Origin: Candidatus Bariatricus faecipullorum
GTDB lineage: Bacteria > Bacillota > Clostridia > Lachnospirales > Lachnospiraceae
Assembly (NCBI GenBank): GCA_019118525.1
Contig: DWYV01000056.1
Span: forward strand, 1-64,000
DNA length: 64,000 nucleotides
Direction: 5' to 3'
Shown here: positions 17,779 to 25,795 of the stretch, one piece after another
How positions within the stretch are numbered: position 1 is the first letter of the stretch
Layout: each line of letters begins with the position of its first letter
Notes under the pieces: generated by a model
The model's database searches: none
What the model was told of the DNA's origin: nothing
The model's input: the letters and a program-made list of their open reading frames with translations, nothing else
Translations under genes and position numbers: made by a program

Positions 17779-19605
17779 ATGTGTGGAATTGTCGGATACA
17801 TCGGAGACGAGCAGGCGGCGCCGATTCTCCTGGACGGTCTGTCCAGGCTGGAGTATAGGGGCTACGACTCTGCCGGAATGGCCGTTTACGATGGGCAGAA
17901 GATAAATGTAGTAAAGTCAAAGGGCAGGCTGAAAATCCTGAATGAGCTGACCCATGGCGGCGAGACGCTTCCGGGAATGCTGGGAATCGGCCACACCCGC
18001 TGGGCAACCCACGGGGAGCCGTCGGATACCAACGCCCACCCCCACTACAATTCCGATGAGAGTATTGTAGTGGTGCACAATGGAATCATTGAAAACTATC
18101 TGAAACTGAAGAAAAAACTGGAAGCACACGGCTATGAATTCCGGTCTGAGACGGATACCGAGGTCATCGCGCAGCTTCTGGACTTTTACTATAAAGGGAA
18201 CCCCCTTCAGGCAATTACAAAGATTATGCACCGGATGGAAGGTTCTTATGCGCTGGGAATCATATTTAAGGACCATCCGGATGAACTTTATGCAGTACGT
18301 AAAGACAGCCCGCTGATTGTAGGACACGCGAAGACGGGGAATATTATCGCCTCTGACGTGCCGGCGATTCTCCGTTATACCCGGGATGTTTACTTCATAG
18401 AAAACGAGGAAATCGTCCGCATGACGAAGGATACCATGGAGTTTTTCAATGTGGACGAGGAGCCTATTGAGAAGACATCCACCCGGATTGAGTGGGACGT
18501 TAATGCGGCGGAAAAGGGCGGCTACGAGCATTTCATGCTGAAAGAGATGTATGAACAGCCCAAAGCCATTACAGATACCTTTTCTCCCCGGATTAAAGAC
18601 GGGAAAATTGTCATTGAAGAGCTGGGCATGACAGATGAGGAGATTCGGGCCATTAAGAAAATCATGATTGTGGCCTGCGGTTCTGCCTACCACACAGGAA
18701 TGACCAGCAAGTATATTTACGAAGGCCTGGCACGGATTCCGGTGGAAGTGGACCTGGCTTCGGAATTCCGTTACCGGAATCCGATTCTGGAAGAAGGCAC
18801 ACTGGTGATCATTATTAGCCAGTCGGGCGAGACAGCAGACTCTCTTGCGGCTCTGAGGGAAGCGAAGAAGAGGGGCGCCCGGGTTCTGGGAATCGTGAAT
18901 GTTGTGGGAAGCTCCATTGCACGGGAAGCGGATAATGTGATGTATACCTGGGCAGGCCCGGAGATTGCCGTGGCCACGACCAAGGCCTACTCGGCCCAGC
19001 TGATTGCCCAGTATCTTCTGGCCATGAAGTTTGCCTATGTCCGGGGAAAACTGGACGACGCAGGACTGGCGTCCATGCTGGATGATTTGCGGGAACTGCC
19101 GTCCCAGGTGGAGATGCTTCTGAACAACAAGGAAAAAATCCAGAAGTTTGCCAACCGGTATCTGGCGGCCAGGGAAGTATTCTTTATCGGGCGGGGCATT
19201 GACTATGCCATCTCCATGGAAGGCTCTCTGAAGCTGAAAGAGATTTCCTATATTCACTCCGAGGCGTATGCGGCCGGCGAGTTAAAGCACGGCACGATTT
19301 CCCTGATTGAGGACGGAACTCTTGTGACGGCGGTGCTGACACAGCCGGACCTCTACAAGAAGATGATTAGCAACATTGTGGAAGTAAAGACCAGGGGCGC
19401 GTTTGTCCTTGCCGTGACCAATACGGGCAATACGGAAGTGGAGAAGACCGCGGATTATGTGATTTACATTCCGGAGACGAACAGATATTTTACGAATTCC
19501 CTTGCCATTATACCGCTGCAGCTTTTTGGATACTATGTGTCCATCGGAAAAGGCTGCGATGTGGATAAGCCGAGAAACCTGGCGAAATCGGTTACGGTAG
19601 AGTAG
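17779..19605 (+). CDS. glmS: Glutamine--fructose-6-phosphate aminotransferase (isomerising)
   Basis: A 608-residue cytoplasmic enzyme that makes glucosamine-6-phosphate from fructose-6-phosphate and glutamine, the entry step to UDP-GlcNAc. After Met removal the nucleophile is Cys2 in CGIVGYIGD. The glutaminase domain (1-240) carries RLEYRGYDSAG and GHTRWATHG; two SIS domains follow, with CGSAYHTG, SQSGETADS and the C-terminal KPRNLAKSVTVE. Length is normal for the family. It has its own promoter and no partner gene. Its placement after two surface-glycan operons fits demand for UDP-GlcNAc but may be chance. Confidence 0.98.
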   Translation: MCGIVGYIGDEQAAPILLDGLSRLEYRGYDSAGMAVYDGQKINVVKSKGRLKILNELTHGGETLPGMLGIGHTRWATHGEPSDTNAHPHYNSDESIVVVHNGIIENYLKLKKKLEAHGYEFRSETDTEVIAQLLDFYYKGNPLQAITKIMHRMEGSYALGIIFKDHPDELYAVRKDSPLIVGHAKTGNIIASDVPAILRYTRDVYFIENEEIVRMTKDTMEFFNVDEEPIEKTSTRIEWDVNAAEKGGYEHFMLKEMYEQPKAITDTFSPRIKDGKIVIEELGMTDEEIRAIKKIMIVACGSAYHTGMTSKYIYEGLARIPVEVDLASEFRYRNPILEEGTLVIIISQSGETADSLAALREAKKRGARVLGIVNVVGSSIAREADNVMYTWAGPEIAVATTKAYSAQLIAQYLLAMKFAYVRGKLDDAGLASMLDDLRELPSQVEMLLNNKEKIQKFANRYLAAREVFFIGRGIDYAISMEGSLKLKEISYIHSEAYAAGELKHGTISLIEDGTLVTAVLTQPDLYKKMISNIVEVKTRGAFVLAVTNTGNTEVEKTADYVIYIPETNRYFTNSLAIIPLQLFGYYVSIGKGCDVDKPRNLAKSVTVE

Positions 19606-19639
19606 GATTTCTTTTCAAATTTATTTAATTCTTTTATCA

Positions 19640-19670
19640 CAAAGTTATCACAATTTGTGAGTAAACTTTG
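19640..19670. promoter_or_regulatory. Palindrome upstream of the HtrA gene
   Basis: CAAAGTT (19640-19646) and AACTTTG (19664-19670) flank TCACAATTTGTGA, itself a near-perfect palindrome. It lies 33 bp before the HtrA start, where an operator would be expected. No regulator binding this motif was recognised. Confidence 0.45.
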
Positions 19671-19702
19671 AGTCAGAAGATAAGAGAAAGGAGTCCTGAT
19701 TT

Positions 19703-20944
19703 ATGGATAATCAGTATAATTATTATAGACCTGATGACAATGAGCAGTTACATCCAAAGAAGGAGGAAAAACCGAAAAAGAAGATGCCGCCTTTTGCAAA
19801 GAAAGCAGTTGTGGCAGCAGGGCTTGCGGTTATCTTTGGTGTGACAGGAGGCCTGGCTTTCCAGGGAACAAATTTTCTGGCAGGCCGGGTGCTGGGAACG
19901 AATTCCCAGAACTCCAGCAGAACCGTCAGCAATGCACAGCTGACGACTTCCTCCAGCGCAGTTACTTCCGATGTGTCTGATGTGGTAAATAATACCCTTC
20001 CCTCCATCGTATCCATTACAAACATGAGCGTGGAGCAGGTACAGAACTTCTTCGGAGGTATCAGCGAGCAGGAAAGCGAGAGCGCCGGGTCTGGTATTAT
20101 TATCAGCCAGAACGACACGGAGCTTCTGATTGTAACCAATGAGCACGTGGTGTCAAACAGCAATACGCTGACGGTGACCTTTAATGACAACACCAGCGTG
20201 GAGGCCCAGATAAAAGGTACCGACTCTGCAAGAGACCTTGCTGTAGTTGCCGTACCGCTGGAAAATATTCCGGATGACACCATGAACAGTATTAAAATCG
20301 CCACCCTTGGTGATTCAGACAGCCTGAATGTAGGGGAACCGGCCATCGCCATTGGAAATGCCCTGGGATACGGCCAGTCTGTTACTTCCGGAATCATCAG
20401 TGCAACCAACCGTACTCTGGACGGCTTTGACGGGGAATACATCCAGACAGACGCGGCCATCAATCCTGGAAACAGTGGTGGAGCGCTTCTGAATATCAAC
20501 GGCGAGGTTATCGGTATCAACTCTGCGAAGATTAACGACTCTTCTGTAGAGGGAATGGGATTTGCCATTCCGATTTCCGACGCATCGGATGTCATTCAGA
20601 ACCTGATGAATCAGGAAACCCGGACCCGGGTTGATGAGCAGGACCGTGGTATGCTGGGAATCACCGGAGTGGATGTGACAGCAGAAAGTGCCCAGATGTA
20701 TGATATGCCGCAGGGCGTATATGTATCTGAGGTTGTAGAAGGCGGCGGAGCAGAAGCCGCAGGCCTGCAGCGTGGTTATATTATTACCGGTCTTGAGGGA
20801 AGTACGATTACAGACATGGAGACACTGCAGGACAGACTGACTTATTACAGAGCCGGTGAAGAGGTGACGGTCACGGTTCAGGTTCCGTCCGGCGACGGCT
20901 ATGAGGAACAGGAGTTTACGGTGACTCTGGGAGCCGCATCTTAA
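19703..20944 (+). CDS. HtrA/DegP-like trypsin-family serine protease
   Basis: A 413-residue membrane-bound protease facing outside. A cytoplasmic N-terminus rich in Lys (residues 1-33) leads to one membrane span (about 34-53). The catalytic triad is H148 (VTNEHVV), D178 (SARDLAVV) and S258 (NPGNSGGAL). One PDZ domain occupies about 310-405, with RGMLGITGVDV and a ligand loop near GVYVSEVV. The family handles misfolded secreted proteins. The ATG has AAAGGAG before it. It stands alone between glmS and the spore-coat operon; a palindrome just upstream may control it. Specific symbol (htrA, htrB, yyxA) cannot be decided. Confidence 0.93.
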   Translation: MDNQYNYYRPDDNEQLHPKKEEKPKKKMPPFAKKAVVAAGLAVIFGVTGGLAFQGTNFLAGRVLGTNSQNSSRTVSNAQLTTSSSAVTSDVSDVVNNTLPSIVSITNMSVEQVQNFFGGISEQESESAGSGIIISQNDTELLIVTNEHVVSNSNTLTVTFNDNTSVEAQIKGTDSARDLAVVAVPLENIPDDTMNSIKIATLGDSDSLNVGEPAIAIGNALGYGQSVTSGIISATNRTLDGFDGEYIQTDAAINPGNSGGALLNINGEVIGINSAKINDSSVEGMGFAIPISDASDVIQNLMNQETRTRVDEQDRGMLGITGVDVTAESAQMYDMPQGVYVSEVVEGGGAEAAGLQRGYIITGLEGSTITDMETLQDRLTYYRAGEEVTVTVQVPSGDGYEEQEFTVTLGAAS

Positions 20945-20958
20945 GTGGAGTCCCTTTC

Positions 20959-20985
20959 ACCAAAATGGGTAAGTGCCATACTATA
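20959..20985 (+). promoter_or_regulatory. Mother-cell sigma (SigK/SigE-type) promoter of cotJABC
   Basis: AC at 20959-20960, a 16-bp spacer and CATACTATA (20977-20985) match the SigK form AC-N16-CATANNNTA known from Bacillus; CATACTAT is also close to the SigE -10. In B. subtilis cotJ is SigE-dependent. A SigA-like TATAAT overlaps (20982-20987) but has no good -35. Sporulation-specific expression of cotJABC is inferred. Confidence 0.6.
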
Positions 20986-21019
20986 ATAATGGAAACGATT
21001 ATGGAAGGAGCAGTTACCC

Positions 21020-21307
21020 ATGCAAATTTACCGGAATTATACAAATGATTATGCAAGGCGTGGGAACTACGGCAGGAACTGCATGCAGACAAATGCAGGC
21101 GGCCGGACGGTTCCGGCGCCTTATTTGCATACAGAAAAATCCGGGAGACAGACCTGCGACCCGCTGCAGAACATGCCGCTGGCCATGGCCTATGTGCCGT
21201 GGCAGAACTGGAGAAATCTGTACGACATCCACAAAGGATTTACCAGAGGAACCATTTTTGAGGAGCTGGATAAACCGTTTTACGGGAAAGGAGGCTGTAA
21301 CCGGTGA
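21020..21307 (+). CDS. cotJA: Spore coat-associated protein CotJA
   Basis: A 95-residue protein with the CotJA family block PLAMAYVPWQNWRNLYDIHKG followed by FTRGTIFEELDKPFYG. CotJA is a small inner-coat or coat-associated protein made in the mother cell. The 45 residues before the block are variable and hydrophilic. ATG at 21020 follows AGGAGCAGTTACCC. The TGA stop overlaps the GTG start of cotJB (GTGA). A longer frame from 20973 in another phase is a shadow. Confidence 0.93.
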   Translation: MQIYRNYTNDYARRGNYGRNCMQTNAGGRTVPAPYLHTEKSGRQTCDPLQNMPLAMAYVPWQNWRNLYDIHKGFTRGTIFEELDKPFYGKGGCNR

Positions 21308-21585
21308 ATGAGAGAATGAATGGAAAACCGGGACGCAGAGAGCTTCTGCACCGGATAGACATGGAGAGCTTTGCCGTGGATGAGGTGAAGCTCTATCTGG
21401 ATACCCATCCGGATGACGCAGAAGCCCTGGCTTTTTTCAAAGAGCACAGCAGAAACCGGAATCAGGCGATGGAAGAGTATGCCAGAAACTATACTCCGCT
21501 TACCATTGACACGGCTTCCGCTTCCTGCGAAGACACCTGGAAATGGATTCAGGAGCCCTGGCCCTGGCAGGAAGGAGGATGTTAG
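21304..21585 (+). CDS. cotJB: Spore coat protein CotJB
   Basis: A 93-residue protein with the CotJB pattern: LLHRIDMESFAVDEVKLYLDTHPDD, then the Tyr/Trp-rich end YTPLTIDTA and WKWIQEPWPW. GTG start overlapping the cotJA stop, with AAAGGAGG upstream, implies coupled translation. It works with CotJA and CotJC in assembling the coat in the family. cotJC follows after 3 bp. Confidence 0.92.
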   Translation: MNERMNGKPGRRELLHRIDMESFAVDEVKLYLDTHPDDAEALAFFKEHSRNRNQAMEEYARNYTPLTIDTASASCEDTWKWIQEPWPWQEGGC

Positions 21586-21588
21586 GTT

Positions 21589-22191
21589 ATGTGGAATTAT
21601 GAAAAACGTCTGCAGTATCCGGTGAAAATCACACAGACCAATCCAAAGATGGCCCAGGTGATTATCAGTCAGTTTGGAGGTCCGGACGGAGAACTGGCGG
21701 CGTCCATGCGGTATCTTTCCCAGCGGTATACCATGCCGTATAAAGAGGTGACGGGAATTCTGACGGATATTGGCACGGAAGAGCTGGCCCATATGGAAAT
21801 GATTTGCGCCATTGTCTATCAGCTGACAAAGAATCTGTCACCGGAGGAAATCAAGGCCTCCGGTTTCGACAAATACTATGTAGACCACACCCTGGCTCTC
21901 TGGCCACAGGCGGCCGGCGGCACGCCCTGGACGGCCACGTATTTTCAGTCCAAGGGAGACCCGATTACGGACCTGCATGAGAATATGGCCGCAGAACAGA
22001 AGGCGCGCACGACCTATGACAATATTCTGCGGCTGGTGAAAGACCCGGAGGTGTGCGACCCCATCCGGTTCCTGCGGGAGAGGGAGATTGTACACTACCA
22101 GCGTTTCGGTGAAAGCCTCCGCATCGTGCAGGATAAACTGGACAGCCGGAATTTCTATGCCATCAATCCGGAATTTGATACTGGAAACTGA
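21589..22191 (+). CDS. cotJC: Spore coat protein CotJC, manganese catalase family
   Basis: A 200-residue four-helix-bundle protein of the Mn-catalase family and the largest CotJ component. It starts MWNYEKRLQYPV as CotJC does and keeps the metal-ligand segments with Glu and His: EELAHMEM mid-protein and EREIVHYQRFGE near the C-terminus. It ends NPEFD. Peroxide protection within the coat is the presumed role. RBS AAGGAGG ahead of ATG. The operon has no clear T-run terminator; the tRNA promoter begins at once downstream. Confidence 0.94.
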   Translation: MWNYEKRLQYPVKITQTNPKMAQVIISQFGGPDGELAASMRYLSQRYTMPYKEVTGILTDIGTEELAHMEMICAIVYQLTKNLSPEEIKASGFDKYYVDHTLALWPQAAGGTPWTATYFQSKGDPITDLHENMAAEQKARTTYDNILRLVKDPEVCDPIRFLREREIVHYQRFGESLRIVQDKLDSRNFYAINPEFDTGN

Positions 22192-22210
22192 GAAACAGAT
22201 GTGTTATAAT
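22182..22210 (+). promoter_or_regulatory. Promoter of tRNA-Ala
   Basis: TGGAAA (22182-22187), 17-bp spacer, then an extended -10 TGTTATAAT with TATAAT at 22205-22210. The mature tRNA starts 10 nt later. The -35 lies within the end of cotJC. Confidence 0.6.
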
Positions 22211-22219
22211 AAGCCTGAT

Positions 22220-22292
22220 GGGGCATTGGCGCAGCTGGGAGCGCGATACGTTCGCAACGTATAGGCCACGGGTTCGAATCCCGTATGCTCCA
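22220..22292 (+). tRNA. tRNA-Ala (anticodon CGC)
   Basis: A 73-nt cloverleaf. The acceptor stem GGGGCAT pairs with ATGCTCC and contains the G3-U70 wobble pair that identifies alanine tRNAs. The anticodon arm ATACG-TTCGCAA-CGTAT gives CGC, reading GCG. The T arm has GGTTCGAATCC. Discriminator base is A at 22292, and CCA is not encoded. A strong terminator follows 11 nt later, so it is a single-gene transcript. Confidence 0.97.
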
Positions 22293-22303
22293 TTCAGGCA
22301 TGT

Positions 22304-22335
22304 AAAAAAGGAATTCCCCTGGGAATTCCTTTTTT
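22304..22335. terminator. Bidirectional terminator between tRNA-Ala and the Spo0A_C gene
   Basis: AAAAAAGGAATTCCC and GGGAATTCCTTTTTT form a 15-bp perfect stem with a loop of only 2 nt. A and T runs on the two sides make it work for the tRNA on the + strand and for the converging minus-strand gene. Confidence 0.93.
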
Positions 22336-22375
22336 ACGTAGCCCGCACCCTGGGGCAAACTGTCAGGGAGACGGT

Positions 22376-22708
22376 TTATGGCTCCTGGCAGTCCCGCAGA
22401 TAATCTGCAAGAATGGAAATCAGCTCACTTGACGTAGGCTTGTCAAAGAGAGGATAATTCAGAAGTTTGCTGAGGATTTTGTCTTCGTTGCGGTTCCAGT
22501 AATTGGTAATTACTGTCCGCAGGGCTGCTTCAACACAGTAAGCGGATACACCGTATTTCTCTCCGATAACGGCATAGAGATTTTTCGTGACATTTTTCAG
22601 ATACCCCGGATCCTCAAGAACCATGTCTACGGCTGTGGCAAGATAATGGTAGCCTGAATAGGTGGACCTCATTCCGATTTTCCTCAATAACTGGTATGCA
22701 TTCTGCAT
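22376..22708 (-). CDS. Stand-alone Spo0A C-terminal (DNA-binding) domain protein
   Basis: A 110-residue protein that matches the sporulation-regulator effector domain (Spo0A_C) and has no receiver domain. Visible marks are LLRKIGMRSTYSGYHYLATA, matching the Spo0A segment with IGVPAHIKGYxYLREA, then VDMVLEDPGYLKNVTKNLYAVIGEKYGVS and the recognition helix VEAALRTVITNYWNR. An extra 25-residue C-terminus follows. In Spo0A this domain binds 0A boxes and RNA polymerase. Without a phosphoacceptor it cannot be switched by phosphorelay, so it could be a constitutive competitor or a separate regulator. ATG 22708 follows AAAGGAGG; the longer reading frame has no ribosome site. Confidence 0.85.
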   Translation of the reverse strand: MQNAYQLLRKIGMRSTYSGYHYLATAVDMVLEDPGYLKNVTKNLYAVIGEKYGVSAYCVEAALRTVITNYWNRNEDKILSKLLNYPLFDKPTSSELISILADYLRDCQEP

Positions 22709-22844
22709 AATTTTCCTCCTTTGTATGGCCTTACATCGAGAAAACCTACTAATACAATACTGGAAAAATAAGGTAAAATACAATTTGCGAGGAAAATTGA
22801 CATAAATCGATGTTTTTTGATAGGCCGCACCCGCGCGCCGCGGC

Positions 22845-23360
22845 TCAGGAGGTGGCCGGAAGGGAGAAAATGCCGGTATCCGGAGGCTGAAAGGTAAAGA
22901 AAAAGAAGCCGGTCATCAGTGCCACTGTGAGAAAGACGACCAGAACCGGAGGAATGGATTTTCCCTGGGGCAGAAGGCACAGCTGGAAACTGAGATAGTA
23001 ATCCAGAAGGACGCAGAGCAGAAAAGAAAGGATATCCAGGCTCAGGAAACTGGCGCCCAGAATGCCGCTGTAAGTATAGTATGCAATGGGAATGGCCAGC
23101 GTGCCGGTGAGGATGCCGGTAAGAAACGCAGTGATATAAGCCGGGAAGGCCTTTCGGAAAAAGGGCCAGCCGGGCAGGAGAAAGAGAAGGGACGGGAAAA
23201 AGACCAGCTTCATGTGCTCCCATACGGATTCACTGACCGGAGCAAACATTCCCACGAAAGGATTATAGCCGCTGTATTCGTAGGCAAAATGCAGGGCGCT
23301 TCCGGCGAGGGAAGTAAAAAGGAAGCCTCCGGCAGTATAGAGAAAAAGTTTTCGGTTCAT
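22845..23360 (-). CDS. DUF6512-like integral membrane protein
   Basis: A 171-residue polytopic membrane protein with five or six spans. The first loop has PVSESVWEHMKLVFFPSL, a block I associate with the DUF6512 family of Firmicutes; function unknown. RBS GGAGGTGCAAG before the ATG. It diverges from the LRR/VWA/MoxR operon with about 110 bp between the starts, which should hold both promoters. Confidence 0.7.
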   Translation of the reverse strand: MNRKLFLYTAGGFLFTSLAGSALHFAYEYSGYNPFVGMFAPVSESVWEHMKLVFFPSLLFLLPGWPFFRKAFPAYITAFLTGILTGTLAIPIAYYTYSGILGASFLSLDILSFLLCVLLDYYLSFQLCLLPQGKSIPPVLVVFLTVALMTGFFFFTFQPPDTGIFSLPATS

Positions 23361-23471
23361 AGACTTGCACCTCCCTGGACTGTATTTTCAGTGTATGCAG
23401 AAACAGGGAAAATATGCAGTCCGGCGGGAAGGAATCTGCGGTCATGGGCCGGACAGGGGAGGAAGAGACAG

Positions 23472-24458
23472 ATGGAGATTTATTATAAAGAGAGGAAAGA
23501 GGGACTGGAGGTGTTTCGGGTCCATGCGGCAGGCGGGGTGCTGAAACTCCCGGGAAAGCTGCCTGCGGGACCGGTATATGCAGTAGCCCCGTATGGATTC
23601 TCTGACCGGGGAGATGAGGACGAAACCCGGTTATCCTGCTGCCGGACGGAAGACAGGGAAGGAGAGGAAAACCTGCCCTGCCGGGGCCGGGCGCTTCGAG
23701 AGATTCATCTGCCGGCAGGGGTGGAGCGGATTGGGAACTATGCGTTTTACGGCTGCCGGAATCTGTCGCTTTTCCACGGGACGGACAGTATTGTCCATAT
23801 GGGAAGCGGTGTGTTTACCGGCTGCCGCCTCTCCCGGGTTCAGATGGATTTTTACCAGGGAGAAAAGTCCTGCCTGAAGGAAATCCTGACGGAAATCCGC
23901 TATCAGGTGACGGCTGAACTGTACTGCCGGGCAGGAGAGAAAAGGGGGATGGCGAAAGTAGTGTTTCCGGAATATTATGCGGATGCGGTGGAGAATACGC
24001 CGGCCCGGATTGTGGAAACCCACTACTATGGTTCCGGCGGAGACTATAGAGAATGCTTTTACCGGCGGGAGCTGGATTTTGGAAAGTATGACAGGATGTT
24101 TCCGCTTTCAGAGGCCAGGGACGAGGAGGAAGTGACGGTGAATCTGGCCCTGGCCCGGCTTCTCTGGCCCTGGAAACTGCAGGAGAAGGCCCGAAGTCAG
24201 TATCGGGACTATCTGCGGGAACATACAGACGCCGTAACCGGACTGGCTCTCCGTCAGGTGAAGAGCCAGGAAGGGCCGGTGGTGGCGGAAAGCAGGGAAA
24301 TCCTGGGACTGATGTGCCGGGAGGGTCTGCTGGAGGGACCAGCCCTGGAGGAGGCGCTGATGCAGGTGGCGGAAGCAGAAGAACCGGAGCTTCTGGGCAT
24401 TCTGATGGAGTACCGGCAGAAGCAGACCGGCTGGAAAAAGAAGACATTTGAACTGTAA
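23472..24458 (+). CDS. Leucine-rich-repeat (BspA/LRR_5-type) protein
   Basis: A 328-residue cytoplasmic protein without signal peptide. Residues about 75-125 contain LRR_5-type repeats: LREIHLPAGVERIGNYAFYGCRN and VHMGSGVFTGC. The rest is acidic and helical, with no recognised domain; the last 100 residues look like a helical adaptor. The ATG at 23472 has GGGGAGGAAGAG upstream, whereas the reading frame further back to 23214 crosses the DUF6512 start. Unlike secreted BspA proteins it has no export signal, so a role in protein binding inside the cell, with the VWA and MoxR proteins that follow, is more likely. The VWA gene starts 11 bp later. Confidence 0.7.
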   Translation: MEIYYKERKEGLEVFRVHAAGGVLKLPGKLPAGPVYAVAPYGFSDRGDEDETRLSCCRTEDREGEENLPCRGRALREIHLPAGVERIGNYAFYGCRNLSLFHGTDSIVHMGSGVFTGCRLSRVQMDFYQGEKSCLKEILTEIRYQVTAELYCRAGEKRGMAKVVFPEYYADAVENTPARIVETHYYGSGGDYRECFYRRELDFGKYDRMFPLSEARDEEEVTVNLALARLLWPWKLQEKARSQYRDYLREHTDAVTGLALRQVKSQEGPVVAESREILGLMCREGLLEGPALEEALMQVAEAEEPELLGILMEYRQKQTGWKKKTFEL

Positions 24459-24469
24459 GGAGAGCGGCT

Positions 24470-25795
24470 ATGGATAAAACAGAAAGGACGCGGACAGAGG
24501 AAACGGAACAGACCCTGGCGCAGGCGGGACGGGAGATTCTGCAGCTTGCCCGCAGTGAGCTGTATCTGCGGATGCGTTTTATGGATGTGGCGCTGGGCAG
24601 CTTTGTATTCCTGCCGGATGGTCAGACAGTTCCGGCAGGAACAGACGGCATGGCCATTTATTATGAGGCGGTCAGCCTGGGCAGGCTGTTCCGGAGAGAC
24701 GGGAACCGGGTCAACCGGCTGTATCTGCACATGGTACTGCACTGCGTCTTCCGGCATCTGTTTTCCCGGAAGGGAAGAGAAGAGAGACTCTGGAACCTGG
24801 CCTGCGACATAGTGACGGAAGCGGTGATTGATGACTGGAATCTGCGCAATGTCCGGGAAGGGCGTTCCTGGCTTCGCCGGGATACCATCGAAAAACTCCG
24901 GAAGCAGTACCGGGTACTGACGGCGGAGCGGGTGTACCGGATGCTGGAGGAATGGAATCTGCCTGAGAAAAAGCTGGAAGCCCTGGAAGCGGATTTCTGT
25001 GTGGATGACCACCGGTACTGGCCGGGAGACGGGGACCAGGACAGGCAGACCATGCTGAGCCGGAAGTGGCAGGATATCAGTGAAAAGATGCAGACGGACA
25101 TGGAGACCTTTTCCCAGGAAGCGTCTGCCAGTGCGGGCCATTTCCTGGAACAGATTCAGGTGGAAAACAGAAAAAGATATGACTACCGCAGTTTCCTGCG
25201 CCGGTTTGCGGTGCTGAAAGAGGAAATGATGGTGGATGAGGACTCTTTTGACTATTTATTTTATACGTATGGACTGTCTCTTTACGGGAATATGCCGCTG
25301 GTGGAGCCCCAGGAATGGAAAGAGGTAAAAAAGGTAGAAGAATTTGTGATTGCCATTGATACGTCCATGTCCTGCTCCGGGGAAAAGGTCAGGCGGTTCC
25401 TGGAGGAAACCTACAGTATCCTGACGGAGCAGGAGAGCTTTTTCCGGAAGGTGCTAATTCACATTATTCAGTGTGACGACCGGATTCAGTCGGACAGGCG
25501 GATTACCAGTCCGGAGGAACTGCGGGAATACATGGAGCATTTTGATTTGTCCGGGGAGGGCGGAACGGATTTCCGGCCGGTTTTTGCCCGGGTGGAAGAG
25601 ATGCTGGCCAGTCATGAGCTTACGTCCCTTCGGGGAATGATTTATTTTACGGACGGGCAGGGCATTTATCCGGAACATGTGCCGCCTTTTGAGACGGCTT
25701 TCGTGTTTACGGAGCAGGAGGAAGAGCCCCAGGTGCCTTCCTGGGCCATAAAACTGATACTGGATGAGGAGGAGCTGGAACGCGATGGATATTAA
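24470..25795 (+). CDS. VWA-domain protein of the DUF2201 type
   Basis: A 441-residue soluble protein. Residues about 60-110 have HMVLHCVFRHLF, the HxxxH-like block of the putative metallopeptidase half of DUF2201 proteins, followed by WNLACDIVTEAVID. The C-terminal von Willebrand A domain starts at EEFVIAIDTSMSCSG: DTSMS supplies the MIDAS DxSxS, with GGTDFRPV and YFTDGQG as the other metal loops. VWA and MoxR ATPase pairs act as chaperones that insert metals or remodel complexes. Its stop overlaps the ATPase start by 11 bp. Target is unknown; the LRR protein upstream is a candidate partner. Confidence 0.85.
   Translation: MDKTERTRTEETEQTLAQAGREILQLARSELYLRMRFMDVALGSFVFLPDGQTVPAGTDGMAIYYEAVSLGRLFRRDGNRVNRLYLHMVLHCVFRHLFSRKGREERLWNLACDIVTEAVIDDWNLRNVREGRSWLRRDTIEKLRKQYRVLTAERVYRMLEEWNLPEKKLEALEADFCVDDHRYWPGDGDQDRQTMLSRKWQDISEKMQTDMETFSQEASASAGHFLEQIQVENRKRYDYRSFLRRFAVLKEEMMVDEDSFDYLFYTYGLSLYGNMPLVEPQEWKEVKKVEEFVIAIDTSMSCSGEKVRRFLEETYSILTEQESFFRKVLIHIIQCDDRIQSDRRITSPEELREYMEHFDLSGEGGTDFRPVFARVEEMLASHELTSLRGMIYFTDGQGIYPEHVPPFETAFVFTEQEEEPQVPSWAIKLILDEEELERDGY

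Noticed and set aside
17917-19257. 446-codon minus-strand frame opposite glmS
   Set aside because: glmS is complete on the + strand and the opposite product has no family features.
20973-21311. Alternative 112-codon + strand frame over cotJA
   Set aside because: A different phase from the frame that carries the CotJA family block; no family motif.
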